A stretch of 64,000 nt of DNA from Adiantum capillus-veneris (lineage: Eukaryota > Streptophyta > Polypodiopsida > Polypodiales > Pteridaceae). The notes beneath the pieces were generated by a model that searched no databases, was not told the DNA's origin, and saw only the letters and a program-made list of their open reading frames with translations. Where the stretch lies: NCBI GenBank assembly GCA_014529385.2, contig CM043955.1:136596108-136660107 (forward strand). Direction: 5' to 3'. Shown piece after piece: positions 10,414 through 23,549 of the stretch; position 1 is the stretch's first letter, and each line of letters starts with the position of its first letter. Position numbers and translations under genes: made by a program.

Positions 10414-12054
10414 ATGGCAGAGAAGAGAGACCAAGTACCTGAAGAGGGATCTTCCTCACATGGCACGGAGAAAGTTCCTTCAACTCTTCAAGAAGAGGAC
10501 AGGTTGTTTAGAACTCAACTGCGTTGCTGCATGGACATGTTTCAGCAGTTGGCTAACAACCCAAGGATGCAGGAGTTCTTACAGGCTCCGACACAGGGTT
10601 TTCAGCCTCCTACACAGGGCATGACTGAGCCGTTGCAGGAAAAGGAGATTTCCAATGCGCAGAGGACTCATGATGCTCGAGGGAAAGCCCATGTGGTTGA
10701 GCAACTAGCGGTGTCCAATGATCCAAAGAAACTTGCTTTAGCTGGACAAGAACCATTTGTGAATGGTCAAGGGAGTAATGAACACGCTATGCGTTAGACC
10801 CTTCCATTACCTAATACTTATCCTGGTTATTTTGGAGGTGGTTCAGTGTTTCAAGCTATGGCTGGACCTCCCACAGGTTATATGCTAGGGAATGTGTTCG
10901 GGACAATGCAAACAGGCATGGGTAACCCTATGTACGCGAACATGGGTGTCCAACCAGGTTTTAAGGGTGCCTACGGCCAGTTTCGAGTGCCTGGAACACA
11001 ATTTGGTATGGCTGGTTTTTCGCAGCCATACGTACAAAATGCAGTTATGACAAGTAAAACAGTTGATGCGAGTGCTGGAATGAACAATCATGGAGCACCA
11101 CTGTTACAGGCACCTGTTTATGATAATGTGGCTCCTTTGAGTCAGCTTAAGGATTACAAGGAAGGTGGGCAAGGAGTGAAGTTTGAAACTTTAAGAGGAA
11201 CTGAGAATCAATTGAAGGCTTTGACCTTCATACAGCAGTTCGATGCAGCTTATGCTGGAGGAAACTTCACGGAATCTTCAAAGTTACGCAAGGCTGCCAC
11301 TTTCTTGAAAGGGAATGCGCTTCAATGGTGGACCGCATTGTTGAACCAGCTTCAAGCCCCAACAACGTGGGTCCAATTCAAACAGCTTTTTGCGCCTGCA
11401 TGGTTGACAAACACTTTTGAAGTGGATGTGATGACAGAATGGCACGAGTTGAATGCTAAACAGTGTGCGAACTTGGAAGAGTACAATAAACAGTTTTGGG
11501 CCGCACTATTGCCAGTCACCTCTTACACGTTTGTGCCATTGTCAGAACAAATTGAGAAGTACTGTTGCGGATTGCCCAAGAAAATCAGGGACTACTGCAC
11601 AAAGACTACTATCATGAATATGTTTCAGTTGATAGAGAATGCAAGAGTGGCCAGCAATCTGTCGAAGGGAGATTCCGATGGATTTAATAGCCACAAGAAA
11701 GGGTCCCAGGGCAAACAGTTTTCAGCCAAGGGCAATGTTGCAACAAAGCCTTCTGAGCCTCCCACAAAGAAGCCCTCCACTGAAGAAGGTGATACGTCCA
11801 AGAAGCAATCTAAGTCTTCTTCGGGACGAGGACAAGGACAAAAAAGGCATTTTTCTGGCAAAACTTTTGAAGAAAGGAAAGCTCTTAGGGAGGCCAAGAA
11901 ATGCTACATTTGTGAACAGGAAGGACATTTTGCAAATGAATGCCCACAGAAGAAGTCACAGGATAAGGATGACAAGTCAGATCATAAAGGGAAGAAGCCA
12001 AAGCCAAGTTGCCAGGGGAGTTACCTCCTGAGAGACCTGAGGATCATACTATAG
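10414..12054 (+). pseudogene. gag of G1
   Basis: The start ATG at 10414 (MAEKRDQVPEEG) is supported by a similarly placed ATG in G2. A TAG at 10795 interrupts the frame, which reopens and continues from 10846. The protein has a Gly/Met/Gln-rich N-terminal part, then the gag core with LRKAATFLKGNALQWW, VQFKQLFAPAWL, MTEWHELNAK and LSEQIEKYCCGLPKKIR. A Lys/Ser-rich linker and a CCHC zinc knuckle, CYICEQEGHFANEC (CX2CX4HX4C), at about 11905-11946 follow. The frame ends shortly after because of the deletion that removes protease. Gag would package RNA in cytoplasmic particles. Confidence 0.85.
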
Positions 12055-14764
12055 ATCTTGTGCCAGGTTCTAGGCCACCGAATAGACCACCATACAGGGT
12101 TAGTGCAGCCCAGCAGAAAGAGATTATGAGTCAGGTCAACGAGCTTTTAGAGAAGGGACTGATTCAGCCCAGTTCATCCCCTTTTTGTTCGCCTGTACTC
12201 TTAGTGCAGAAGAAGGATGGTTCATGGCGCATGTGCATTGACTATCGCGCCTTGAATAAGAATACCATCACGAACAGGTTCCCCATACCGAGGATAGATG
12301 ACATTCTTGATCGGCTTTGAGGTCATTGTTTATAAGAATAGACCTAAAGAGTGGGTATCATCAGATACGCATTAGGCCAGAAGATGTCCATAAGACTGCA
12401 TTCAGGACAACATTTGGTCTCTATGAGTTTCTTGTTATGCCATTCGGTCTCACAAATGCTCCGGCCACGTTTAATAGAATGATGGACAGAATTTTTAGAC
12501 CACATAGAAACTTCGTGGGTACCTTCTTTGACGACATGATTGTCTATTCGAAGTCTGAAGAGGAGCATAGGGATCACTTGACTGCAGTTTTCAATGAGTT
12601 ACGTAAGAACAGGCTACTCATTAATGCGAAGAAGAGTGAATTCTTTTTGCAAGGAATGCACTTCCTTGGGCACATTGTTTCAAAGGATGGGGTACGCATG
12701 GATCCCGCTAAAGTGGAAGCAATTAGGTCATGGCCAGACATGAAATCCGTACATGACATTCAAAGCTTTTATGTTCATACTACAGGAGGTTCATCCGAAA
12801 TTTTGCTGAGATTGCTTCTCCACTCCATGCACTACAAGGAAAAGGAGTTACTTTCAAGTGGACAGCCAAGGAAATTTTAGCGTTCAAACACTTGAAAGAG
12901 AAGCTGACTTCAGTTCCGGTAATCATTTTGCCAGATCTTTCGAAACCTTTTGTGGTTCAGTGTGATGCGTGTGGCCATAGTCTTGGTGCAGTTCTAATGC
13001 AAAATGGCTGAGTAGTCGCATATGAGAGCAAAATTCTTTTAAAGACTGAAAGGAACTTGCAAGTCTATGAGAAAGAATTGCCGGCAGTAATTCATGATCT
13101 CACTAGTTGGAAACACTATCTGCTAGGGGCTGATTTTGTTGTCCAAATGGATCATCAAACCTTGCGATATTTTCTCACACAGACAAAGTTGTCTGAGAAG
13201 CACATGCGATGGGCAAACATCTTGTCAATGTTCCATTTTCAGATTGTGCATGTGCAAGGGAAAAAGAATGTGGTGGCTGATGCGTTGTCACGAAAGCCCC
13301 AAATTTCAGCAGTGTCAATTCCGTACCATTGTGAACTAGACGAAATGAAGACACAATATGCTGAAGATTGAGATTTTGCAAGGATCTATGACCAGCTTGT
13401 TGATGGGCAACATCACGAGCACTATATGCTTAAGAATGACTTTCTCATGATGCATGGAAAATTATGCGTTACTAAATAGTTACGGCCAAAGATTTTGATG
13501 GAAAGTCATGCTCCACCTTATGCTGGGCATCGTGGAATTGATGCGACAGTGAAAGGGGTTGAGGCATTCTTCTATTGGCCAGCTTTGCGTCAAGATGTTG
13601 ACACATTTGTAAGATCATGCTTAGTATGCCAAAAAGTCAAATTTGACAGACAAAAGCAACCGGGATTGTTGTAGCCATTGCCGATCCCAGATAGGCCATG
13701 GGAAAGCATAGCAATGGACTTTATCTTTGATCTTCCAAGAACGCAAACAGGCAATGATGGGATATTATTTGTAGGTTCAGTAAGCAGGCCCATTTCATTC
13801 CTGTGAGGAAGAAGATAAAGCCAGAACACATGGTCAAGATATTCATGAGCAATATCTTTAAATATCGCGGGTGCCTCAGTCAATTGTCAGTGATAGGGAT
13901 CCACGTATGACGAGTCTTTTCTGGAAGGCATTGTTTGAGAACATGGGCACTACGCTAAAGTTCTCTTCTTCGTTTCATCCACAAACTGATGGGTAGTCAG
14001 AAGAGGCAAATTCTACTGTCCTGGACCTGCTCAAATGTTATGTGTCAGAGCATAAGGCAACTTGGGAACACCATCTTCCATTGGTTGAATATGCTTACAA
14101 TAACAGTGTGCATACATCAACATGTAAGGCACCATTTGAGATAGTGGAAGGAGGGAAGAAAGTCCCGCCCATTTTGCAGACTAAGGACAAGATTTTTGAG
14201 GCAGACAAGTATGTGCAAGATATGGATGAAACATACAGGAAGAAGACTCAGGCTAAGCAAAAGAAAGCTGCTGATCGTCACCGTTGTGAACTTGTATTTT
14301 CACTTGGTGATTGGGTGCTTTTGCGCTTTGAAAAGGCCAGGTTAAGGAAAAGGAAAGGCAAGGAACACTTAGTTCCTAAGCTCAATATGCGATATTATGG
14401 TCCTTTTCAGATTTCAGAAAAGATCAGCGATGTAGCTTACAGGTTAAAGCTACCTGAAGGCTGGAAAATACATAATGCTTTTCATGTCAGCCTTCTAAGA
14501 CCCTTTGTTGGTGATGTGCCAGAGAATATGCTTGATGAGGAACAACCCGAAGTGGAAGAATTGGATGAAATCCTTGTTCCTGAACAGATATTGGCACATA
14601 AAGAAAGAAAGGTTAGAGGAAAGGTTGCAAGACGCTATTTGGTGAAGTTCAAGAACTATCCATCGTTGGATGCCAAATGGATGGAAGAGTCTGAATTGGT
14701 TGATTCACCTCAGCTATTGCAATTGTATCTTGAAGCCTTTCAGATGGAACCCATAGTGACTTGA
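12009..14764 (+). pseudogene. pol of G1 (RT-RNase H-integrase-chromodomain), broken
   Basis: RT starts at about 12020 ([15 protein letters not shown]). It contains [20 protein letters not shown] and, after a frameshift with a TGA at 12318, IDLKSGYHQIRI and the catalytic FFDD at 12524-12535. A further frameshift near 12770 disrupts the connection domain. RNase H remains open from 13057 to 13371 (TDH equivalent is MDHQTLRYFL; KKNVVADALSRKP). The integrase zinc-binding and core parts (13490-14040) contain several TAG/TGA codons. An open stretch 14042-14764 holds the integrase C-terminus (NAFHVSLLRPFVGDVPE) and a chromodomain (YLVKFKNYPSLDAKWMEE). Protease is absent. Confidence 0.85.
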
Positions 14765-15060
14765 TGTAGCCTTTTCTGGAGCAAGGCAAGAGCATGGTTC
14801 ATGATGCTCAAGAGAGTAGTTAAGCAATTGTATCTACTCTTTCCATACAGAATTTAGCTAGAGAAGTTTGTGCTTGAGAGTACACTAGAAGACTTCTATG
14901 CTTGATATATGTGTCGTAGCCAGGTTGGTGGGATTGTTTAATCGTCCAACGCTACATTTCCGGAAGCATGTATATCTTGGATTCCCATCATAGAATATAT
15001 GTGATATCAGGAGATACTGCATGTATTATTGGCATGCAAGCGAGGTCGCTTGCAGTATTT

Positions 15061-15073
15061 CAAGGGTGGGGTG
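15061..15073 (+). promoter_or_regulatory. Polypurine-like tract of G1
   Basis: CAAGGGTGGGGTG directly precedes the TGTCAC start of the 3' LTR, the position of the plus-strand primer. It is G-rich but contains T, so it is only an approximate polypurine tract. Confidence 0.5.
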
Positions 15074-16412
15074 TGTCACTAGGAGGTGTATTTTTCCTGT
15101 TGCCTTCCGTAAATAAGTACTAGATATTTTTATTTATTTTTATTTTTACTTGTTTTCCCCGGGACCCTTGAAAAGATGCAAGTGGACATTGCATGGCCAA
15201 TGTGAAACGGCTGCGGCCGAATAGGTTTCTCACAGCGGGAGTCTGGGTCGGTCAGTTTGGGACTGGTGGAGCCAGTTAGCACTCAATTCTGATGAGTATG
15301 GAAGCCTGTGTGCGCCAAATGAAGTCTGGGCCACTCGGAAAGTCACTTATAACTTTATAAGTCAATGGGAACTAGAGAATTAACTCAAAAGGGGCAAACT
15401 GGACACATGGCGGCTCCAGGCAGTTTTGCCACTTCCAGCATGAAGAGGGGGCGCCCAATTTGAGAGAGGAGGCTGATTTTTGATCATAAGTGACCTACAA
15501 TGTGTGTGAGTAGTGGGTGCAGGTCTACAGCTTTAATGGAAAGCTTGCCTTCTCCTTTGTCTCATGTAGTGCGATGATTTGCTCTCGTGCATCTCTCTCT
15601 CCCCTTTGGCACATATGGTAATGCCCCACTAGTTGGGCTACTCAGATGAACATGTACAATTCTGGGGGTTTATGCGCGTTTGCCAAGGCAAGAGCCTTCT
15701 GAACAGGAACCGGATTAGCTAATTGCTAATCCCCCACAGGTACGCACAGTTCCATCGCGAAAGATTGCGAGTTTGGAGAGTTTTCTCGCGTGAAAACTCT
15801 TCCAATTCACAGGGGAACTGTCCCATTGCGTGCGGGAGCCCGTGGGACACGCGTAGGCGTGTTCGCTCCGCTAAAAACGATCCGAAACAGCGAATTACAG
15901 CCTGCTGTGTTTTTCTGCAGGTTTAGGGTTTTGCACCTAAACTGCAAGGGAACACTGGGGGAGCCTCGTGAGAGCCTTGGGATGCGTGTACAGGCTTTTG
16001 GGCACCCAGCAGTGAAAACAGGGAATTACAGCCCGCTGAAATTCTGTGACAGCTCACCAGAAAGCTTCCAGATAGCGAGGGAATCCGTCCTAGACAGGTG
16101 CTTTTGACCTACAGGGGTTTTTGCATCGTTATGCTGCCAAAATCAGGTCGAAAATCTGCGTTTTCAGCCCTCGCCAGGTTTGGACAGCTTTGTGAAAGCT
16201 TGTGCGAAGTGGTCGGATCGTCTACCTTAATTTGAATAAAGAAATACCGAAAGGGGCGCCAGTCTTTGGGGCCTACAGGGTGTCGGTCTCGTGTGCGCAG
16301 TGACATTCTAGTCGCTGGACGCAACTGTGTTCCATTCCCTTCTCAGTGCTCTGTGTAAAGTTAACAGGTAATTGAAATAGTACCGCCCTCTACTTTGTAC
16401 ATGCCGGTTATA
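15074..16412 (+). repeat. 3' LTR of G1
   Basis: Direct repeat of 8988-10328, 1339 bp, starting TGTCACTAGGAGG and ending GCCGGTTATA before the AT microsatellite. Differences from the 5' copy are scattered substitutions and short indels, so the insertion is not very recent. The conserved AATAAAG block is at 16235-16260. Confidence 0.9.
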
Positions 16413-16579
<167 letters not shown>

Positions 16580-16761
16580 TTAAAGTTCAGGGATTTTGAA
16601 GTTTGTGTCCGTGTGTTGCTATTGATTTCTCGCTTGGGGTGTCAATAGCTGCACACGGACACAAACTTCAAAATCCCTGAACTTTAATATATATATATTA
16701 AAGTTCAGGGATTTTGAAGTTTGTGTCCGTGTGTTGCTATTGATTTCTCGATTGGGGTGTC
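16580..16761. repeat. 82-bp perfect palindrome plus third copy
   Basis: A 36-base word starting TTAAAGTTCAGGGATTTTGA occurs at 16580 (forward), 16652-16687 (reverse) and 16698-16733 (forward). The second and third copies with the 10-base TATATATATA between them form a perfect 82-bp palindrome. The first and second form a 36-bp-arm hairpin with a 36-base loop. The forward copies continue with a shared TGCTATTGATTTCTCG segment. Confidence 0.85.
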
Positions 16762-18539
16762 CAAGCTTGTTACATCATCACGCAATTCTTGTGTGTGTGA
16801 GTGGGTCCAACTTTGTTTTAATGTCTTTAGGTCACTTGGGCCCCTTCATATGGGGTCCCATAAGTAGGTATTTCTTTTGCATCCTCTTCTTCTCCTAGGT
16901 TTTAGGCCGTCGGATCCTAGTCCATTGGTCGGAACTTGATGTTGCCACGTGAGCCGGCGGCAATTTCTAGAGAAGTGAGAGAGTGAGCGTTGTTGTCAGG
17001 GCTGTTTTTAGCCAATATGGGGCGCCCCCTTTTAAAATGCTTTATTTTAAGAAGTGGCTGTCCACTTATTAGTGGTCAACCTGCCACTTATTAAAATAAG
17101 TGTGGACCTGTTCAAAAACCCAATAAAATCGTGTGAGTTGAAAACTGGTACTACATAGCACTCGCAAGGCGTCCTTGGATACAACCTCGTGCATAGATGC
17201 AATGCAGACATAGGTTTCCTCGCGGGAAAGCATCTGCTTTCTTAAAAAGCACTTAGACAACTTGTTTTTTATCAAAAGCTTCTCAGAACCCATCTTTATT
17301 TCAGTGCTTGTATCTCTATGCGTAATCCTTTACCACGTTCGGATTTCCTCCTAGACTAAATAGAAATCACTCAAAGAATAAAGAAAACAATCCATTTAGC
17401 AAGTCACACATACACATGAGTAAGGTGGCAATTAGTGGCACTAATCACCTCCAAATTAGGTGATTGAGGGGCTTTTGATTTTGCAAATAATTAAGTCAAG
17501 AATGCACAAAAATTATGGGATTTAATTAGGATGCTACCTCTTGATGCTTGGGCCAAGAGTCGCACAAATTAGTGCAATCGAAAGCTTGTGGAAGCCTCTA
17601 TGCAATGTTCAATTCATGCTCTTCAACAAGGTAAATAATTAGTGCAATCGAAAGCTTTGGAAGCCTCTATGCAATGCTCAATTCATGCTCTCCAACAAGG
17701 TAAATCGGGGAAGACGAGAAAAGCAAAAAACAATGCACATGTAATCAAGCAAGTCCAATGAAGAAGCAAAAAAATCACACACAACCCAATGCAACTACTA
17801 CTAGTCATTGACAAGGCTAGTGGTCGTATAGATGTGTCCACAAACCAATGCTAGAGATGATTGAAATTGAGTAGCAATTAGCCTAAAGAGTTATGATTCA
17901 ACTTACTGTTTAGAGAGAGAGATTACTAAGTCTAGCATAGGGATCTAATTATCCTAATTAGGAAGTACTAATTACGTGTTCGTTTTGATACCACATGTAA
18001 TGCCTATGGTGGAAGGACCAATGAGGCAATTGTCATTGTGAGAGCATCATAACAATATGGAGTGAGTATATTAGAGATAGTGTACTCAATACAATGAAAT
18101 GAACTTGGCTGGTTGATTATGCTTGGAGGGAATTACAAGTTTAGCATAGCGGGCTTATATAGACTCAATGATGGAAGGTGGAAATTAAGGCAAGAGGATA
18201 TGCACCTCAAATGGAAAGGGCCAAGTAGCATGTGGGCTACAACATGTAGCATGTGACTATCAAGTGTAGCATGTGCGCACGACATGAGAAGCATGTGTTA
18301 GGGATTCCTATGTAGGAGGTTGTATCTATGCACATAGGGGTGCATGCTAGTATGCTTGGCTTTAGGGATTGATCATATATTGAGTGTAAGCTAAAGGTTT
18401 ACCTCAATACAAAATGTAGAGAGAGAGAGAGCCTCAAAGTAATGAAGTAGGATCCAAGTAGAAGGGACCGTAGAAGCAAGCCAAAAACCGGGAGGAGTGT
18501 AGGCTTTTGAATCCAAAACATTAGTAAAGCCTAGAGGTG
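16762..18539. other. Intergenic spacer with 70-bp tandem duplication
   Basis: No gene is supported over 1.8 kb. A roughly 69-bp unit (ATTAGTGCAATCGAAAGCTT and following) is duplicated at 17568-17637 and 17638-17705 with few differences. A short GA run is at 18417-18430. The rest is AT-rich single-copy-looking sequence that ends at the AGGTG target site of element R. Confidence 0.5.
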
Positions 18540-19226
18540 TGTCACGTGACACATCCAACCCTATGTGTTCGTGGAGAAGCTACAGCACGACAAGGGTTAA
18601 GTCAGTCCAGTTAGTCTAGATTTAGAAGTGTTCTGGCACTTTTGTGAGTCTGTTCGCAGACCGTGCATGCCCAGGCACTTAGTGTAGATGCATATCCTCT
18701 GGTTGCACACAGCATGATCATAAGCATTCCCATCAGAATCCATTGGAATCCTTCAGGGGAATTTTCCAGTGCATTTAGCCTATTTTCCCTATTTTTGACA
18801 TTTTTTATTTATTAATTTAAGTGACTTTTGTTGGAAAGTAGGTAGGGCAAATTGAGTAAGTTTGTATATAAGCAAACCTAGACTAGCACTATTTGGTAGA
18901 AGAGGCAGCAGAACACCTTGCTCAACAGGCAACTTCTCAGCAAGATCAACCCCCGCGACAACTTTGGCGTTTTCTCTCAATAGAAGGCCTAGCGTTTTTG
19001 CACCAGATCAGCCAGCATTCTTGCACTTGCAGATTCCCGGCGACAGTAGACAGCAGATCAGCCCTAGCGTTAGCAGATTCCCACAACAACACAGCAGATT
19101 TCCCCGCAAGGTCAGATTTCAGCCCTAGCGTTTTTGGTTTGCAGATAAACCCCAACGTTTTTGCAGATCTTCGCGACAGATTCAGCCCTAGAATCAGCGT
19201 TTTCAGTTTTCAGCCTTTAGACACTG

Positions 19227-20459
19227 TGTAAGGTGCAGCGGAATGAATGTTTGCGCTTTGCTCAAGATGAGTGCTCTGAATTGTGCTCAAGGTTCCTTTT
19301 GTTCTTATGGAAGGTAGAGCCTTCCGTTCTTATTGAGAGAGTGCTATGATCACAAACAAAGTGAATGGACATTGTGCGTGCAAGTGTATGAGACTGAGAG
19401 ATAGAGAGAGAAGAGAGATACGACACCAGAGACGTTGTAAAACCCTCCTCCGAAGGCCCCACTCTCGTCGGCGAGAGATTGGTCTACTTATGATTGCACA
19501 AACTGGTACAGACTGAATGCATGGGACTGATGCAAGTCTAGACTATGTCGGCGATGACGACGGGGATGGCGAAGCTGATCTAAGGGCTGAAATCTGCAAG
19601 TTTGTATCTGTTGTCCAAAAACGCTATGGGCTGAAATCTGCTGTTGCCGAAAACGCTAAGGAAAACGCTGATTCTGCTGGTCTTTAGGGCTGAAAATCTG
19701 CATCTACTGTAGGGCTGAAACTGATGGTTTTTTATGGCTGAAAATCACCTTCTGCAATGGTCCAAAGGCTGAAATCTGAGGCTGTTCTTGCTAGGACCAA
19801 AAGCGCTAGGCATGGGGGATCTACTGGCGATGGCAAGGGCTGAAAACGCTGGTGTTTGCAGATTGCTTGCGGTGATGCAAATGCTGAAAACTCAAGGTCT
19901 GGGATCTGATGGCGATGGGTACCTGATGCAAAAACGCCAATGTCTAGAGTCTGCTGATGAGGGCGATGACCTCTTGCTGAAAACACTAGGGATGAAGCTG
20001 ATGAGGGCGATGACCTCTTGCTGAAAACGCTAGGGATGGCTCTTGCTTGGAGGGGAAACCACCAAGGGGTTCTTGCTTGAGAAGTTGCTTGTTGAGCTAA
20101 GCTCCTACTGCCTCTTCTGCCATTTAGTGCTAGCCTAGGTTTGCTTATATACAAACTTACTCAATTTACCCTACCTACTTTCCAACAAAAGTCACTTAAA
20201 AATAATAAGTGAAAAATGTCAAAAATAGGTCAAATGCACTGGAAAATTCCCTTGAAGGATTCTGATGGGAATGCTTATGATCATGTTGTGTGCAACCAAA
20301 GGATATGTATCTAATCTAAGTGAGTGGACATGCACGGTCTGCGAACAGACTCACAAAAGTGCCAGATCACTTCCTATTCTAGACTGACTTGACTGAACCG
20401 AACCCTTGTGATGCTGTAGCTTGTCTACGGACACATAGGGTTGGATGTGACACGTGATA
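19227..20459 (-). mobile_element. Solo R-family LTR inserted in the 5' LTR of R
   Basis: A 1233-bp reverse-complement copy of the R LTR, TGTAAGGTGCAGCGG to CACGTGATA, flanked by CACTG on both sides (19222-19226 and 20460-20464). The final CA is mutated to TA. It shows that R-family members insert into each other. Confidence 0.85.
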
Positions 20460-20811
20460 CACTGCAGATCAAGTCCCGAACCTCGCAGATCTCACCTTCC
20501 CGCAGCAATTCCTCACCGCACGGTCAGATCCCGTAATGTTTGCAGATTCAGCCCGGAAAACGCAGATTTCAGCATCTGCGTTTTCAGCGTGTCGTCATCG
20601 CATCGTCGCCATCGACGTCGTCTACGACATAGAGTCGGAATTCAGCAGATAAAGATTTGCAGATTTCAGCCCGTCTCGTCGTCGTCCTCACCGTTGTCGA
20701 CATCGTCGGCAAGTCCAAGCATTGTAGAGATTTGTGCAATCATAAGTAGACCGCTCTCGCCATAGAGAGTGGGGCCTTCGGAGGAGGGTTTTTACGTCTC
20801 TGGTGTCGTAT

Positions 20812-22256
20812 TGTCACCAACGTGCGACTACTATCTATCCTTTTTGTTGATTTCTTTCTTATTATTTATTTACTTTCACCTTTTGGAAACACCCCTCGGG
20901 AAATCTAACTGGCCTGCATTGCATAGCTAGTGTTGAACTGTCCAGAGGGAGTCTAGGCCTGAGGGCAAGAGAGCACTAAGGTTGGACAAGGACTATGGTT
21001 AGCCAAGTGGGGTCATTAACTAGCCAAACTGGAATCCTTTGTTACAGAGGCTACATTTCAGTTCTGGGTGTGGCTGCATTATACATGGCAGCATCTCCTA
21101 AAATTTAGGGAACTACTATTTTGGGACCTGAAAATGTCTTCGCGTCATTACGTGCAGTTTGACATGGGGATCATTTTGTTACTCTGTGGCCAAGTCAACA
21201 GAGGCTGCAGGTGAGATATTTTTAGACCCGAGGGTCTAAAGCGGGAAAATGCACAAATGAGTGACACTTGGCACTCTGAGGCCAGTTTACTGCTTATAGA
21301 GAAGGCAAAAATGTGATTTTCAGCTGTGAGCTCATTTTGAAGTTTCGTGTCACAGGTTAAGAGCTATGGAGTGCTTGCTTTCCCTCTTATGTACAGTGCG
21401 GTGCCAGGAGTGATGCCTTGCACGCTACGCACTGCCCTCTCTCTCCCCTATGGCAGTATGTTATGCCCCTCTAGTGGGCTTTTCAATTGACCAATGTACA
21501 ATTGTGTGGGTTCATGTGCGATTGCCGAGGCAAGAGCCTCTTGCACAGGTACTGGATTAGCTAGCGGCTAATCCCCCGTAGGTACAAGGAATTCGGAGAG
21601 GTTTCAGGCCAGAAATCTCGTCCGATTCAAAGGGCAAGTAGCCCTACAGGTGCGGGAGCTCGAGGACTTGCTACGGATGCGACGGGCACGCGAAACGGAG
21701 CATGAAACAGTAAATTACAACCTGCTGTGTATTTTTGCAGGTTTAGGGTTTTGGCCCTAAACGGTCCCTAATACCCCCAGGAGGTTTGGGGACGCGAGGG
21801 GACCGTTGTACAGGTGATCTGGCGCATTTTCGGGGCTGAAAACAGAGAATTCAGCGTGCTGCAGATTCTCGCCAGGTTTTGCAAAGTGCCCGTATGCGTC
21901 GGGAAAGTCAGTCAATGCGTGGGAATACTGACTGTGATGGGTCCTAGTACAGTTATGCTACCGAAATCGGGCCGGAACAGTTGAAATTCAGCCAAGTTTG
22001 TGCGGGGCAGCTTGTAGGGAACCACAGCGTTTATTCCCTCTTCTGAACAATAAAGAAATACCGAAAGGGGCGCCTAAGTTAGGGGCCAATCTGGTGTCGG
22101 TCTACTTATACAGGTGCAATCTAGCAGCCTGTATCCCTCTCCCCTTTGTTGTGTCTTGAAAGTACAGGTAAAGTGGGCGACAAATTGAATGGGTGAAAGC
22201 AAATAAGGTTTAAGTCTAAAGTCTACCGTCCTTTTTGAAAGTACAGGCCGGTTTCA
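20812..22256 (+). repeat. 5' LTR of G2
   Basis: 1445 bp, TGTCACCAACGTG to GGCCGGTTTCA. It is near-identical to 31945-33386 apart from point changes and two indels: an extra segment after CAACAGAGGCTGC here near 21205, and an extra GAGGGTCGGATGACC segment at 32221 in the other copy. The conserved AATAAAGAAATACCGAAAGG block is at 22049. Confidence 0.9.
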
Positions 22257-22274
22257 CGGTTCCATTGCCGGGAT
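22257..22274 (+). promoter_or_regulatory. Primer-binding site of G2
   Basis: CGGTTCCATTGCCGGGAT follows the LTR directly. It is equivalent to TGGTTCCATCGACGGGAT in G1 and shows the first T changed to C. Confidence 0.5.
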
Positions 22275-23549
22275 TAAATCACTTTTTCCCATAGAAGTGA
22301 GCCTTGGTCAGTTTGGGCTTGGAGACACAGGGGATCATAGACCAGACACAGGAAATTGCAATTATGGCTAACAGACCAGATGATGTGACTGAAGAGGTTT
22401 TCTCTTCACAGGGTCAACAGACACATGAAGTGGGTGAGTCTTCAAGACCACCACAGACGGATGATGATATATTCAGGACCCAGTTGGCTACTGCTGTGGC
22501 TATGTTCACACAAGTAATGCAGAATTCGAGGTTTTTTGTCCTTTTTGCAACCTCCTCTTCCGTCTCAGCAAGCTGGGTCACTGGATCATATTCAAAAGCC
22601 TGTTAAGGCTCGAGCACAGGTGATTCATATTGCACAGTCAATGGAAACACCTGTACACTTGACGGAGAACATGCAGTCTCCACAACCTGTGCTTAAGGTG
22701 CAAGAACAGGTGGCTGAGATGCCAGTCTATCAAGCTGTACCAGTTTAGCCCGCCACCTTTCAGTAGCCTATAGCTGGTTCTAATGGGCAGGGAAGCAACC
22801 TATAGGCTATGCAACAGGTCTTCCCACCACCTTCAGTACACCCTGGCTATTTTGGAGGTGGATCGGTATTCCAGGGCATGGCTGGTCAAGCACCTGGAAA
22901 TTAGTTTTACACGCCAGGAACAGTGTTCGGGGGTGCTCAAACGATGATGCCTAACCCCATGTATGGTGTCACGGGCATGCTACCAGGGTTTCAAAGCACT
23001 CAGGGCCAATTTGGGATGCCACATGCAAATTTTGGTATGGCTGGAATTACAAATCAGCAGCCAAATATGGCATTTCCAGGTCACCTTAATTGCGGTCAGG
23101 GAACACAAATGAACCCTAACAGTGTTCCCATGTTTCAGTCACTTCCATATGACAACTTAACGCCGCTGGAGAGGCCAACTCCGTACAAAGGTGGCAAAGG
23201 TGTGACATTCACGACCTTTACAAGGTTTGATGACAGGAAGAAGGCTCTCTCATTCCTCCAGCAGTTTGACAAGGCCTATGCAGGGGGAAACTTTACAGAG
23301 GCTTCAAAGGTCCGCAAGGCAGCCACTTTCTTGACAGGGAATGCGGGACAATGGTGAACAACTTTATTGCTTCAAGGGCAAGCTGCGTCCACATGGATTT
23401 ACTTCAAGCAGATTTTTGCAGCATCATGGTTATCTGATGACTTTGAAGCAGATGTCATGACAGAATGGCACCGGCTTAATGCTGCCACTTGTAAGAATCA
23501 GGATGACTACAATCGGAAGTTTTGGAAAGCTCTACTTCCAGTAACTTCC

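Larger units (their letters stand above)
8988..16412 (+). mobile_element. Ty3/gypsy chromovirus G1, full length but decayed
   Basis: A 7.4-kb element with LTRs 8988-10328 and 15074-16412, a PBS right after the 5' LTR, gag, RT, RNase H, integrase and a C-terminal chromodomain in the order expected for chromoviruses, and a G-rich tract before the 3' LTR. It sits in an AT microsatellite with ATATA on both sides. Relative to G2, a segment of several hundred bases that should encode protease is missing between gag and RT near 12000. Gag and pol carry stops and frameshifts, so it cannot be autonomous. Confidence 0.9.
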
